From Crocinitomicaceae bacterium (GTDB lineage: Bacteria; Bacteroidota; Bacteroidia; Flavobacteriales_D; Crocinitomicaceae): a DNA stretch of 64,000 bases. Position 1 is the first letter of the stretch. Each line of letters starts with the position of its first letter. Location: contig JAGOBK010000003.1 in assembly GCA_017983465.1 (NCBI GenBank), positions 62,001 to 126,000 of the forward strand, given 5' to 3'. Below are positions 19,240 to 27,750 of the stretch, one piece after another. Under the pieces are notes generated by a model, which saw nothing but the letters and a program-made list of their open reading frames with translations, searched no databases and had not been told where the DNA came from. A program made the position numbers and the translations under genes.

Positions 19240-19980
19240 TTAAAAAGAGCTTGCTAATTCAAGAAAATTGGATGCATTCAAGGATGCTCCACCTATGAGT
19301 CCACCGTCCACATCTGGACAAGCGAAAATACTTTTTGCATTGGAAGGATTTACACTTCCTCCGTATAGAATAGAAACATTTGCGCCATTTTCACCGAACG
19401 ATTCACGCAATACTTGTCGAATAAATGCATGAACTTCGTTAATCTGATCTGTAGTAGCTGTTTGACCGGTACCAATGGCCCATATTGGCTCGTAAGCAAT
19501 CGTCAACAAGGATAAATCAGTTTTTTTCAGGTGTAAAATAGCTGCGGATAATTGTGCATTGATGAAATTCAAATGCTTGCCTTTTTCTCGGATTTCCAAG
19601 GATTCTCCGCAGCAAAAGACAAATGGCAGTTCATATTTGCAGCACGCATCTACTTTCTCCTTCAAGATTGCATCCGATTCATGAAAATACGTTCTTCGTT
19701 CACTATGTCCAATGAGAACCGATTGTACGCCAATACTTATTAATTGAGGAATAGAAACTTCTCCGGTAAACGCTCCAAAATCGGAGGAATGAACATTTTG
19801 AGCACCAATATGCATCGTTTGAGACTTCACTAGGTCCGAAAGGAAAATATTCGGTGCATAAAGTCGAAATTCAGCTTTGTTCTTATCGGAGTCCAGTTCA
19901 TTGAATTCAACAAGCCAATCGTGAGCCTCAGAAGCAGTCAAATTCATTTTCCAATTTGCCGCAAGAATTTTGTTTCTCAT
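19240..19980 (-). CDS. tpiA: Triosephosphate isomerase
   Basis: A 246-residue TIM-barrel enzyme interconverting dihydroxyacetone phosphate and glyceraldehyde-3-phosphate. Catalytic residues are in place: Asn9 and Lys11 in AANWKMN, His92 in GHSERR, and Glu164 in AYEPIWAIGTG. Phosphate-binding glycines occur in YGGSVNP and GGLIGGASL near the C-terminus. A promoter-like TATTTTCG (19991-19984) ends only 3 bases before the ATG, so tpiA may have its own nearly leaderless transcript and drive the downstream prmA-to-rhomboid run. Confidence 0.97.
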   Translation of the reverse strand: MRNKILAANWKMNLTASEAHDWLVEFNELDSDKNKAEFRLYAPNIFLSDLVKSQTMHIGAQNVHSSDFGAFTGEVSIPQLISIGVQSVLIGHSERRTYFHESDAILKEKVDACCKYELPFVFCCGESLEIREKGKHLNFINAQLSAAILHLKKTDLSLLTIAYEPIWAIGTGQTATTDQINEVHAFIRQVLRESFGENGANVSILYGGSVNPSNAKSIFACPDVDGGLIGGASLNASNFLELASSF

Positions 19981-19983
19981 GGT

Positions 19984-19991
19984 CGAAAATA
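19984..19991 (-). promoter_or_regulatory. Candidate -7 element of tpiA
   Basis: TATTTTCG on the minus strand is one mismatch from TAnnTTTG and ends 3 bases before the ATG. No good -33 element is visible. Confidence 0.35.
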
Positions 19992-20038
19992 GGTATAATT
20001 CCCGGAATCTGACTCGAAAATCTGTAAAGAATGTAATC

Positions 20039-21112
20039 CTATTTCTTGATTTTCTGCAATTGAAGTTTCAGGTCTGACTTACTAAACTGATTTGGCCCTT
20101 CCGTTCCCTCATAGAATTTCATCACGTTACCATTCCACAAATAGCACACGCCGGGAACATTTTTCTCATTGCCAATGGCATTCCAAAACTCGATGATTTC
20201 GATGACCTTATGTGGATAGGTTGCACCAGCAAACTTGAAGAAATTAGGAATCTCTTCTGGCGCTTCATCCATGAATAGTATCTGCATTTCAGGGAAATCC
20301 GGATTTGCTTTTCGCATTTCAGTTAATTCCTTCGCGGTTGCTTGACAATGTTCGCAAGATGGTGCGAAAAAACATAAGATTTTCTTTCCTTGATCAATAT
20401 TCGCATAATACTTCGCGAATCCAGATTTCTTTTGTTTTGGACCAATTGGTTTTTCCGGCGTTTTAACGGTGTCTTTTGGATTGACAATGGCTATTGGTCC
20501 GTCAGCCACAGTTGGCGTTGGATTATTTGTTATTGCAGTAGTATCTGAAACAACTGGTGGTGTTTCTACGATATCCGTTGGTTTTTTGAAAATCGGAATC
20601 AACATAAACATTGCTAGAATACATGCAGTTACAATATTTGTCATGGCTAAGTAGTTTGATTTTTTAGGAAGAACTTCATCGTGTTTCCATAGGAGTAAAA
20701 CAAGTAAACCGATGGATAATACATTTTTCATGATTGCTTGCACGGGAGTCATAGGAAGTAAACTTCCGAAACAACCGCAATTTCCAACATTGCCTTTTGT
20801 AGCTACCTCGATGGATAAATGCACACAAAAAACAGCCAGCATCAAAATTATGGAAGGAATCACCCATTTTTTCAAGTTAAATGGAAAAAGGAGTAAAAAT
20901 CCCAGTGCAAATTCGACACCAATTAAGGTACGTGAAAAGTATTTCGCCAACAATTCAGAAAATCCCATTGGATATAATTGTTGGACTTCAAATGTTGAAA
21001 TGGTTCCATACATCGATGGATCCGGAAATATCTTTCCTAAGGCTGAAATGAGGAATAGTCCGGCAACGATTACGCGAATGGACCAAGAACTGATGTTAAG
21101 TGTTTCTTTCAT
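20039..21112 (-). CDS. DoxX/MauE-like membrane protein with C-terminal thioredoxin domain (BT_3928-like)
   Basis: A 357-residue protein. The first ~175 residues hold four or five membrane helices of the DoxX/MauE type, including the CGCFG motif at 112-116 typical of MauE-like members. A Pro/Thr-rich linker (about 180-230) leads to a thioredoxin-like domain with CEHC, Cys253 and Cys256. The fusion suggests transfer of reducing equivalents across the inner membrane (quinone-linked or VKOR-like), inferred from the family. It precedes tpiA by 58 bases, a conserved neighbourhood in Bacteroidota. An AACCTTTG box ends 2 bases before the ATG. Confidence 0.88.
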   Translation of the reverse strand: MKETLNISSWSIRVIVAGLFLISALGKIFPDPSMYGTISTFEVQQLYPMGFSELLAKYFSRTLIGVEFALGFLLLFPFNLKKWVIPSIILMLAVFCVHLSIEVATKGNVGNCGCFGSLLPMTPVQAIMKNVLSIGLLVLLLWKHDEVLPKKSNYLAMTNIVTACILAMFMLIPIFKKPTDIVETPPVVSDTTAITNNPTPTVADGPIAIVNPKDTVKTPEKPIGPKQKKSGFAKYYANIDQGKKILCFFAPSCEHCQATAKELTEMRKANPDFPEMQILFMDEAPEEIPNFFKFAGATYPHKVIEIIEFWNAIGNEKNVPGVCYLWNGNVMKFYEGTEGPNQFSKSDLKLQLQKIKK

Positions 21113-21181
21113 AGCAAAGGTTTTGGTAAATGTAAAAGAAGATTTTATCCAATGAATGGAATTAACAGCCTCTTAACAAAA

Positions 21182-21715
21182 TTACTTCAGGTGAATTAAT
21201 GCGAAAACACTGTAATTTAACATGTCGAAATAATTTCCTTCAATCCCCTCAGAAACAAGCGTTAATCCTGCATTATCTTCTATTTGTTTAATTCGCAAAA
21301 CTTTGCTGAGGATTAAATCCGTAAGGGAACTCACGCGCATGTCTCTCCAAGCTTCACCATAATCGTGGTTTTTTTTCTGCATCAATTCAAATGCTTCTTT
21401 TTCTACTTGGCGATAAGCCACGACTGCCTGTTCAACGGTCATGTCATCATTTATTTTTGCTTCGTGTCGAACCTGAATAATAGCCATGATGCAATAATTG
21501 ACAATTGCCATGAACGCATCCTCAAAGGATTCACCTACCTTATTTTCACCTGTTTCTTGAATGGTGCGAATACGTTGTGCTTTGATGAAAATTTGATCCG
21601 TAAGGGAACTAGGTCTTAAAATTCGCCAAGACGGTCCATAGTCGAGTGATTTTTTTTCAAAGATCTCTCGGCAAACATTCATTACATTTGTGTATTCAAG
21701 TGTAGTTTTTTCCAT
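21182..21715 (-). CDS. DUF1599 domain protein, two tandem copies
   Basis: A 177-residue cytoplasmic protein built from two similar halves: KKSLDYGPSWRILRPSSLTD in the first and KKNHDYGEAWRDMRVSSLTD in the second, each followed by a KaqRI/KvLRI helix. This is the DUF1599 family, found next to folP and the DoxX gene in many Bacteroidota. The function is not known; the all-alpha pattern with conserved Lys, Asp and Tyr residues recalls MazG-like nucleotide hydrolases, but that is inference. It is divergent from folP with only 9 bases between the two ATGs, so the two promoters must lie within each other's coding region or overlap. Confidence 0.88.
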   Translation of the reverse strand: MEKTTLEYTNVMNVCREIFEKKSLDYGPSWRILRPSSLTDQIFIKAQRIRTIQETGENKVGESFEDAFMAIVNYCIMAIIQVRHEAKINDDMTVEQAVVAYRQVEKEAFELMQKKNHDYGEAWRDMRVSSLTDLILSKVLRIKQIEDNAGLTLVSEGIEGNYFDMLNYSVFALIHLK

Positions 21716-21724
21716 GTATTCAGT

Positions 21725-22576
21725 ATGATATCAAACACTTCTTTTCGCATCAGTCGCTTTATACAATGTAAAGGACAACTGCACGATTTCAGCGTTCCAA
21801 AGATAATGGGAATTCTGAATATGACACCAGATTCATTCTATGAAAAAAGCCGAAAGACGCTGAGCGAGGACTTCCTTTCCGAAGTATCCAAGATGATTCA
21901 GGCAGGAGCAGAAATCATCGATATCGGAGCGAGCAGCACACGCCCTGGAGCAGAAACACCAAGTGCAAGCGAAGAAATTTCAAGATTAAAACATGTGTTT
22001 CCATTGTTGCGTAAAGAATTTCCACATATTTTACTTTCCATTGATACGTTTTACGCTGAGGTGGCTGATTATGCATTAACTCAAGGTGCTGATATCGTAA
22101 ATGATATTTCGGGCGGTCAATTTGACCCTGAACTATGGGGTATTGTTGCAAAACATCAAGCTCCATATGTTCTAACGTACCACCGAGGTGAAAAGTCAAA
22201 TGTTGGGGCATCTTATGTGGAAAATCATTTTATGATGGATGTTTTGCGGTATTTTTCTCAAAAAATCTCCGAGTTAGAAAAACTTGGCGTCTATAACATC
22301 ATTCTAGATCCTGGATTTGGTTTTGGGAAATCTCTTGAGGAAAACTATCAATTAATTCGTTCTTTTGAAATGCTTCACCTTTTTGAGAAACCAATTTTAG
22401 TTGGCATTTCAAGGAAATCAATGATTCGAGAAGTACTAAAGGTTGGTGTTGAAAATTCCCTAAATGGGACAAGTGCACTGCATGCTCTATTGATGACGAA
22501 AAACGCGCATGTTTTTCGTGTTCATGATGTCCCTGAAATGAATGAAGTTCGTACTTTGATAAGGGCAACTCAGTAA
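21725..22576 (+). CDS. folP: Dihydropteroate synthase
   Basis: A 283-residue TIM-barrel enzyme joining p-aminobenzoate to dihydropterin pyrophosphate in folate synthesis, the sulfonamide target. Motifs: MGILNMTPDSF at 28-38, IDIGASSTRPGAE at about 65-77 and DPGFGFGKS near residue 197. Length and the N-terminal lead-in (GQLHDFSVPKIMGIL) match Bacteroidota FolP, supporting the ATG at 21725. It is divergent from the DUF1599 gene, 9 bases away. Confidence 0.96.
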   Translation: MISNTSFRISRFIQCKGQLHDFSVPKIMGILNMTPDSFYEKSRKTLSEDFLSEVSKMIQAGAEIIDIGASSTRPGAETPSASEEISRLKHVFPLLRKEFPHILLSIDTFYAEVADYALTQGADIVNDISGGQFDPELWGIVAKHQAPYVLTYHRGEKSNVGASYVENHFMMDVLRYFSQKISELEKLGVYNIILDPGFGFGKSLEENYQLIRSFEMLHLFEKPILVGISRKSMIREVLKVGVENSLNGTSALHALLMTKNAHVFRVHDVPEMNEVRTLIRATQ

Positions 22577-22639
22577 ATCTTTATGCAATTGAAACTTTTT
22601 TGCTTACTTTCGTATTATTGAATTAACTTTTCAAGCTAT

Positions 22640-23596
22640 ATGAAATCAATTTTCCTCTTTGCTGCATTGTGTTTTACGCAACTTGTTTTTGCTCAAGCAC
22701 CAAGTGCAAACTTCACTATTTCAGATGAAGATTTAATCCTTTGTGAAGGTGACTGTATCTATGTTACCAACAACTCAACCGGTGGTGACTTAACGTACGG
22801 CTGGTCATTCCAAGGAGCAACTCCATCAACTTACATTGGACAAAATCCGGGTCCGATTTGTTTCCCTGTTTCTAGCGGTTCTACCCCATTCGCAATTACA
22901 CTAGTTGCTACGAATGCTTCGGGAGTAACCAGCACACTGACACAATTCGTGATTGTGAATACAACACCAACGATGAACTTAACACTTTCTGATACAACAG
23001 CAGGTGCGTATGTGGAAATTAACGACACAACGATCAATATGTATCAAAACGCATATTTGTTCGCGGAAGGTACGCCAGCTGGAGGAAACTTATACTGGTA
23101 TCCAAGCGGAGTTGTTTCCGATAGTCTTTTAGGATGTGCTTCTTGCGTTGCAGGTGACTCATTAACTGTCAATCCATTCTTCACAACAAACTACGTTGCA
23201 ACTTACACCTTGAATGGTTGTTCAGTTTCAGACACAGTATTGGTTACGGTAAACTTTGCTTCTCAAGTACTTGTTGAACTTCCTAACTCCTTCTCTCCAA
23301 ATGGTGATGGTGAAAATGATTTCTTCCGTGTACTTACTAACGTTGATAAAGATCAAAACTTTACCAATAATTCAAATAATGGATTCCAAGAAGGTGGTGC
23401 AATTGCAGAAATCGACCTAAGAGTATTCAACCGTTATGGTCAAATGGTTTTCAGAACAACGAACCCACATGAAGGATGGGATGGGACTTTTAAAGGAAAA
23501 CCATTGAATCCAGCTACTTACACATACATTTTGAACTTCAGAACCATTGACGGTCGCTCAGATGATCGTTCTGGAAATGTTACTTTATTTAGATAA
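22640..23596 (+). CDS. Secreted PKD-like protein with T9SS type-B sorting domain
   Basis: A 318-residue cargo protein. Signal peptide at 1-19 (ending VFAQ), a PKD-like beta domain at about 22-108 (the GWSFQGATPS and FPVSSGSTPF pattern), a second beta region with paired cysteines (CASC, 166-169), and a gliding-motility-associated/CHU_C C-terminal sorting domain at 214-318 beginning LPNSFSPNGDGEND and ending GNVTLFR. That domain directs export through the type IX system and surface attachment. It is followed after 5 bases by a PorP/SprF gene, the usual pairing for type-B cargo. A TACTTTCG box at 22605-22612 may be its promoter. Confidence 0.93.
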   Translation: MKSIFLFAALCFTQLVFAQAPSANFTISDEDLILCEGDCIYVTNNSTGGDLTYGWSFQGATPSTYIGQNPGPICFPVSSGSTPFAITLVATNASGVTSTLTQFVIVNTTPTMNLTLSDTTAGAYVEINDTTINMYQNAYLFAEGTPAGGNLYWYPSGVVSDSLLGCASCVAGDSLTVNPFFTTNYVATYTLNGCSVSDTVLVTVNFASQVLVELPNSFSPNGDGENDFFRVLTNVDKDQNFTNNSNNGFQEGGAIAEIDLRVFNRYGQMVFRTTNPHEGWDGTFKGKPLNPATYTYILNFRTIDGRSDDRSGNVTLFR

Positions 23597-23601
23597 TACC
23601 T

Positions 23602-24615
23602 ATGAAAAGAATGATCCTTTTTTCGGCAACTGCTTTGTGTATTTTACAAGCAAGTGCTCAACAAGATAAAAACATCAGTGCTTGGTATCAATCACAGGTA
23701 TTGTATAATCCAGCGGCAGTAGCAACCGGAGCGGAAGACTACAGTATCTTTACCAATTACCGTTCACAATGGTTAACAGTTCCTGAAGCTGGAATGAGAA
23801 CCAATACCTTAAACGCGGAATTTAAAATTCGTGATGGAGTTATGGGAAGAAATAGCTTTGGAGTAGGAATCGCAGCAGTGAATGACCAAACAGGAGATGC
23901 GAGTTTAATGACTACGAGTGTGTCTATTCCGTTTAACTATACCATTGCATTAGACCGTAACAATAAATTCTCTGTTGGATTATCTCCTGGATTCTACCAA
24001 CAAAGTGTTAATCGTGGAAACCAAACATGGGAAAACGAATGGAATGGAATTGGATTCTTTTCTTCTCCGAACACGGAATTAAGTTTAAATAGTTCATATG
24101 CAACCATTGACTTAGGTACAGGTTTATATTACCAACATACTACTAGAAACAAATCTACGTTTTATGCTGGTTATGCATTAAACCACTTAACTCGTCAAAA
24201 AATTGCATTTTCATTTGGAGGCGACAAAATGTACATGAACATGGTTGTTCAAGCTGGAGCTGACATCACAACGAAAAGAAGAGATTTCCACGTTCAACCA
24301 AGTATGATTTACTTCCGAACAGGACCTACATACAATTTTACAGCGGGTGTTTCTTTTGAACACACAATTAAAGAAGGTTCAGAAATCACAAACATTAACA
24401 AATCCAACAACGTGACTTACGGTGTTTACTACCGTCACAACGATGCAGTAGTTGCAACAGTTGGAATGAAAATCAAAGCCATTAAATTTGGATTAGCTTT
24501 CGATGCGAACTACTCGAGATTGAGTCAAGCAACAAGCAGTGTAGGTGCCGTTGAAATTTACTTCAAGTCCCTACTCTACTACAAGAAAATGAATCACAGA
24601 GGAAAATTAAAATAA
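23602..24615 (+). CDS. PorP/SprF family type IX secretion membrane protein
   Basis: A 337-residue outer-membrane beta-barrel with signal peptide (1-19, ASAQ) and the family opening QVLYNPAAVATGAEDYSIF and NYRSQWLTV. PorP/SprF proteins work with type-B sorting domains, apparently retaining or guiding the cargo at the surface after translocation. The gene lies 5 bases after such a cargo gene, so the two form a matched pair. A strong intrinsic terminator follows at once. Confidence 0.95.
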   Translation: MKRMILFSATALCILQASAQQDKNISAWYQSQVLYNPAAVATGAEDYSIFTNYRSQWLTVPEAGMRTNTLNAEFKIRDGVMGRNSFGVGIAAVNDQTGDASLMTTSVSIPFNYTIALDRNNKFSVGLSPGFYQQSVNRGNQTWENEWNGIGFFSSPNTELSLNSSYATIDLGTGLYYQHTTRNKSTFYAGYALNHLTRQKIAFSFGGDKMYMNMVVQAGADITTKRRDFHVQPSMIYFRTGPTYNFTAGVSFEHTIKEGSEITNINKSNNVTYGVYYRHNDAVVATVGMKIKAIKFGLAFDANYSRLSQATSSVGAVEIYFKSLLYYKKMNHRGKLK

Positions 24616-24650
24616 AAAAAAGCCCCGACAGATCGTCGGGGCTTTTTTTT
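24614..24650 (+). terminator. Intrinsic terminator after the PorP/SprF gene
   Basis: A perfect 9-bp stem AGCCCCGAC / GTCGGGGCT (24621-24629 and 24635-24643) with a 5-base loop, preceded by an A run and followed by eight T. It would work on both strands but only the plus-strand operon ends here. Confidence 0.95.
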
Positions 24651-24827
24651 GATTTAAAATGAACACTGTGCATTTCCTGTTTCCCTGTGCTCCTTCATTA
24701 ATAGTTAGCAATGACTATTTTCTTTCGGAATCCATAGATAAACTTTTACATCATTTTGTTACATCGACCTTATCAAAGTAGAATGGGAAAAACAAGGTGC
24801 TTCCATATTGAATAAGAAACGTTCAGC

Positions 24828-24882
24828 GAGTAAATTACTCTTCGAATTAAAACGAAGTATTCAATAAAAAACGATAATTTTG
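24828..24882 (+). promoter_or_regulatory. Promoter region of the PqqD/kinase cassette with two inverted repeats
   Basis: TAATTTTG at 24875-24882 matches the -7 consensus and ends 4 bases before the ATG. Upstream lie a 13-base palindrome GAGTAAATTACTC (24828-24840) and an inverted repeat CTTCG-N8-CGAAG (24840-24857), which occupies the place of the -33 element; no TTG is found there. This may be an operator, suggesting regulated transcription. Confidence 0.45.
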
Positions 24883-24886
24883 GGCC

Positions 24887-25174
24887 ATGAATCAGATTAT
24901 TTCAGATATTGTACAGAATAAAAATAAATTCATCAGTAGAAATACTGGCGGTGAATTATTGTTAATTCCCTTAAAGGATAACGTAGTAGATTTCAATCAA
25001 TATCTTACCTTAAACGATGTTGCTGCATTCATTTGGGAAAATCTTGATTCAACGGATGATATGATGTCATTATCTTCAAAAGTTTGTATGGAATTTGACG
25101 CTAATGAAGCAGACATTCAGGAGGACATAAAATCCTATCTAAATGAATTACATCATTTTATGCTGATAAAATGA
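24887..25174 (+). CDS. PqqD-like protein (possible peptide-binding RRE domain)
   Basis: A 95-residue protein with the PqqD-like pattern: an N-terminal beta region (GGELLLIPLKDNVVDFNQYLTLNDVAAFIWENLD) then a helical part ending in DIKSYLNELHH. PqqD-type domains bind leader peptides of ribosomally made, modified peptides (RRE), and PqqD-like proteins also occur in the HprK-related kinase A systems named in protein family databases. The following kinase gene overlaps its stop by 4 bases. I found no adjacent radical SAM, cyclase or lasso B2 gene, so the peptide or protein it serves is unknown. The promoter box ends 4 bases before the ATG. Confidence 0.75.
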   Translation: MNQIISDIVQNKNKFISRNTGGELLLIPLKDNVVDFNQYLTLNDVAAFIWENLDSTDDMMSLSSKVCMEFDANEADIQEDIKSYLNELHHFMLIK

Positions 25175-26052
25175 ATTTCATTGGCCGAATAAAACTTGCA
25201 GACTTCAATTTTGGTTTGTTTTCAAAAAGTGCATTACCAATTTTACTTGAAGAAGGTTTCGAACATTTCTTTCACGAAAATCTAACGACAAATGATCGTT
25301 TCATAAACATCCATGATTTCCTGATTGATTTACCAAGCCTTGCTAAGTTAATTTACGAAGCAAAGCAGGAAAACAATGTGTTATGGAAAGTCTATGAAGT
25401 AGATGACGCAATTATTATGGAGGTTTTTAATCCCATTACATTTGAAATACAACAAAGAGCCACATATTCTTCTAAGAAAAAAACTTGGGATATTTATTGT
25501 TTGCCATTTACAACAGGTGAAAACGAAACCGTAATAAATCCATTAGCTTATCCGATGGCACCACTTGTTTGGTATTACTTAAGTACTGAGGAAGATATCA
25601 TCATGATTCACGCCTCAGGTATTGACGACCATGGAATCGGTCGTATTTTTTCTGGATTCAGTGGTGTTGGAAAAAGTACCTTGGCTACCATTTGGAATAA
25701 ACAAGGATCTCAAATCATAAATGATGACCGTCTTATTTTAAGGGTGATGGGAAATGGTGATGTTATGATGTATAATACACCAATGCCTTATTCGGATAGC
25801 TCTAAAGCAACTTCTTTAAACTATATTTATTTACCATTTCACTCCAAAGAAAATTCCTTTAAAGCTCTTTCTGGCGCTCAACGCTTAGCAAAGACACTTG
25901 CTTTCTGTATACAACACGGATATAATGAAAAAGCAATTTTACACCATATTAATGTGATGGAAAGAATAATTAATAAATGTCCTGTTGCTTCTTTGGGTGT
26001 TTACCCAGACCCTGAAATTTGTGGATTTATAAGAAGTCATGAAATTCAATAA
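25171..26052 (+). CDS. HprK-like P-loop kinase
   Basis: A 293-residue protein with a helical N-terminal region and an HPr kinase/PEP carboxykinase-like P-loop domain from about residue 145. Walker A GFSGVGKST is at 162-170, and INDDRLIL (183-190) corresponds to the VADD segment of HprK containing the catalytic Asp. It lacks the N-terminal HprK domain seen in true HPr kinases. Related proteins phosphorylate lasso peptides (paeninodin kinase) or act in the uncharacterised HPr-rel-A systems. It overlaps the PqqD-like gene by 4 bases and the nucleotidyltransferase gene by 14 bases, so the three are one translational unit. Confidence 0.8.
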   Translation: MNFIGRIKLADFNFGLFSKSALPILLEEGFEHFFHENLTTNDRFINIHDFLIDLPSLAKLIYEAKQENNVLWKVYEVDDAIIMEVFNPITFEIQQRATYSSKKKTWDIYCLPFTTGENETVINPLAYPMAPLVWYYLSTEEDIIMIHASGIDDHGIGRIFSGFSGVGKSTLATIWNKQGSQIINDDRLILRVMGNGDVMMYNTPMPYSDSSKATSLNYIYLPFHSKENSFKALSGAQRLAKTLAFCIQHGYNEKAILHHINVMERIINKCPVASLGVYPDPEICGFIRSHEIQ

Positions 26053-27181
26053 CAATCTTTCACATACGGATCGTTTTCTACTAAAATGGAGTTCCTCCTT
26101 TTTTAATCCAACAATTCATTACCCGGAATTTCTTGAACACAAAGACAAAATCGACTGGAATACCTTTGCAGAAAAAGCACAATTAAGTCATCTATCAGGC
26201 TTTGCATACTGGTTTTTTTTAAACAATAAACTCAGTGGCTTTAATGAAAGTCTTTGGAAATCTCTTCAAATCAAGTATGTTCAAATACTGCAAAGCAATA
26301 CCCATTTTTTGACTTTACATCAAGAAATGAGTACGATGTTGGAAGATCATCAGATTCCATTCAGTGTGTTAAAGGGAATGGATCTTATTTTTCGAACGTA
26401 CAGGGAACTTGGAGTTCGACACATATCAGACATCGATTTATTGATCCTCCCAGAACACTTAGAAAAGGTTAAATTACTTTTTGAAGAAAAAGGGTTTTCA
26501 TGTTCGCAAAGCGTGGATAAATCACACTTCCACGAAAAACATTTTCAATTACATGCGCCTTTACAAGCGAGTAAAAATGGAATGAATATCGATGTCCACA
26601 TCATGCTTTATGACACGTTATTAGGATTTCATTTTCCAACTGAACAACTGATTTCCCGCCGAGAAAAAATAAGTTGGCAAGAACAAGAAACGTGGGTGTT
26701 ACAAAAATCTGATTCAGCTCTTTTCAACATCTTACATTTATACGTTCACTTGGATAAGGGCAATCACTTTAAAATGAGTTCCTTTTTAGATGTATTACTT
26801 ACCTTGCCTGCCTTGGATTATCCGAAAAACAAACATCATTTTGAGGTAAATGTTCAGACTAAAATCGAACACGTAATCGATTGCATGATTTGGATGGGCT
26901 TGTTGAATGAGGACTATCTGCCTAGTAGAAAAAAAGCCCCGAAAAGGTATTATTTCTACATTCAATTCTTTTTAAAGGAACAAAAACCAACACTGTCTCA
27001 ACTCATCCGTTTCAAATTTTTACCCAGATTTGTACCATCTTCCTTTTCTTGGAAAATATTTCCCCTGATATTTTTTGAAGCATTTCCGTCAAAAAAATAC
27101 CTTAACAAAGGCAATCCAAACAGTCATTATGCGATTGCATGGATTAAAAGACTTAGATATTTCGCAAGATCCAACGATTGA
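26039..27181 (+). CDS. Nucleotidyltransferase family protein (NTP_transf_5-like)
   Basis: A 380-residue protein of the uncharacterised nucleotidyltransferase family. The catalytic pattern is present: FSVLKGMDL (about 108-116) and HISDIDLLI with the metal-binding DxD at 131-133, followed by a helical C-terminal half. Members of this family sit beside HprK-like kinases and PqqD-like proteins in lasso-peptide and exosortase-type loci and are thought to add a nucleotide or sugar phosphate to the phosphorylated product (inference). The start overlaps the kinase gene by 14 bases. It ends 62 bases before the convergent signal peptidase gene. Confidence 0.8.
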   Translation: MKFNNNLSHTDRFLLKWSSSFFNPTIHYPEFLEHKDKIDWNTFAEKAQLSHLSGFAYWFFLNNKLSGFNESLWKSLQIKYVQILQSNTHFLTLHQEMSTMLEDHQIPFSVLKGMDLIFRTYRELGVRHISDIDLLILPEHLEKVKLLFEEKGFSCSQSVDKSHFHEKHFQLHAPLQASKNGMNIDVHIMLYDTLLGFHFPTEQLISRREKISWQEQETWVLQKSDSALFNILHLYVHLDKGNHFKMSSFLDVLLTLPALDYPKNKHHFEVNVQTKIEHVIDCMIWMGLLNEDYLPSRKKAPKRYYFYIQFFLKEQKPTLSQLIRFKFLPRFVPSSFSWKIFPLIFFEAFPSKKYLNKGNPNSHYAIAWIKRLRYFARSND

Positions 27182-27243
27182 TTTGTTGATTGTTCGAAAT
27201 GAACTCATTCAAATGTGTTATTATGGCATTTTCAGAATGAAAT

Positions 27244-27711
27244 TCAATGGCGCTTTTTGCCGGATAACAAACGCAATAATCTTTTTATCAAGGCATTAGA
27301 ATAGGTAAAAATGAAAGCAATTCCCGAATAAATACTTCTCTTGATTAGAATAGGTTGACCGCTATGTCCAGAGGAATTGTTTTTTACTTTAACCTTTCCA
27401 ATAAAGTTCGCGTTGTTTATGACTTCATCTACCTTTAAATTGGAATCTCCCATAGTCGTAATGAATGTTTCGTCATGAAGGTTCTGAATCATCACAACGC
27501 GATGTACCACCATGTGTTGAATTCGTTGAAATGCAATAATGTCTCCTATTTTAACATTTTCAATGACCACCGGTTGAATTTCAATTAATTCACCTGGCCA
27601 AACTGTTGGAATCATACTATAGCCAGATGCAACGATGCGAACAGTTCTGCCAAAGTTTAATTCCTCTCTGCACCATGACAACCAAAACTCGTCCTTTTCC
27701 AAAATCTTCAT
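27244..27711 (-). CDS. S26 signal peptidase, Sec11/SipW type
   Basis: A 155-residue protein with the S26 core. SGYSMIPT places the nucleophile Ser at 32; the general base position is His (VVHRVV, His70) rather than the bacterial Lys, so this is the Ser-His type seen in SipW and eukaryotic Sec11. Further boxes are GDIIAFQR and GDSN. One C-terminal hydrophobic segment (IYSGIAFIFTY) could be a membrane anchor, an arrangement also seen in small signal peptidases next to modified-peptide or exosortase loci. I use ATG 27711 rather than a TTG at 27735. It faces the PqqD/kinase/nucleotidyltransferase genes tail to tail. Confidence 0.8.
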   Translation of the reverse strand: MKILEKDEFWLSWCREELNFGRTVRIVASGYSMIPTVWPGELIEIQPVVIENVKIGDIIAFQRIQHMVVHRVVMIQNLHDETFITTMGDSNLKVDEVINNANFIGKVKVKNNSSGHSGQPILIKRSIYSGIAFIFTYSNALIKRLLRLLSGKKRH

Positions 27712-27750
27712 TGTTAATTGTGCTAATATATTCAATATCTCTAAAAGAAA

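Noticed and set aside
27075..27299. 74-codon frame between the nucleotidyltransferase and signal peptidase genes, considered as a modified-peptide precursor
   Set aside because: It overlaps the ends of both genes in other frames and has no leader-like or core-like pattern.
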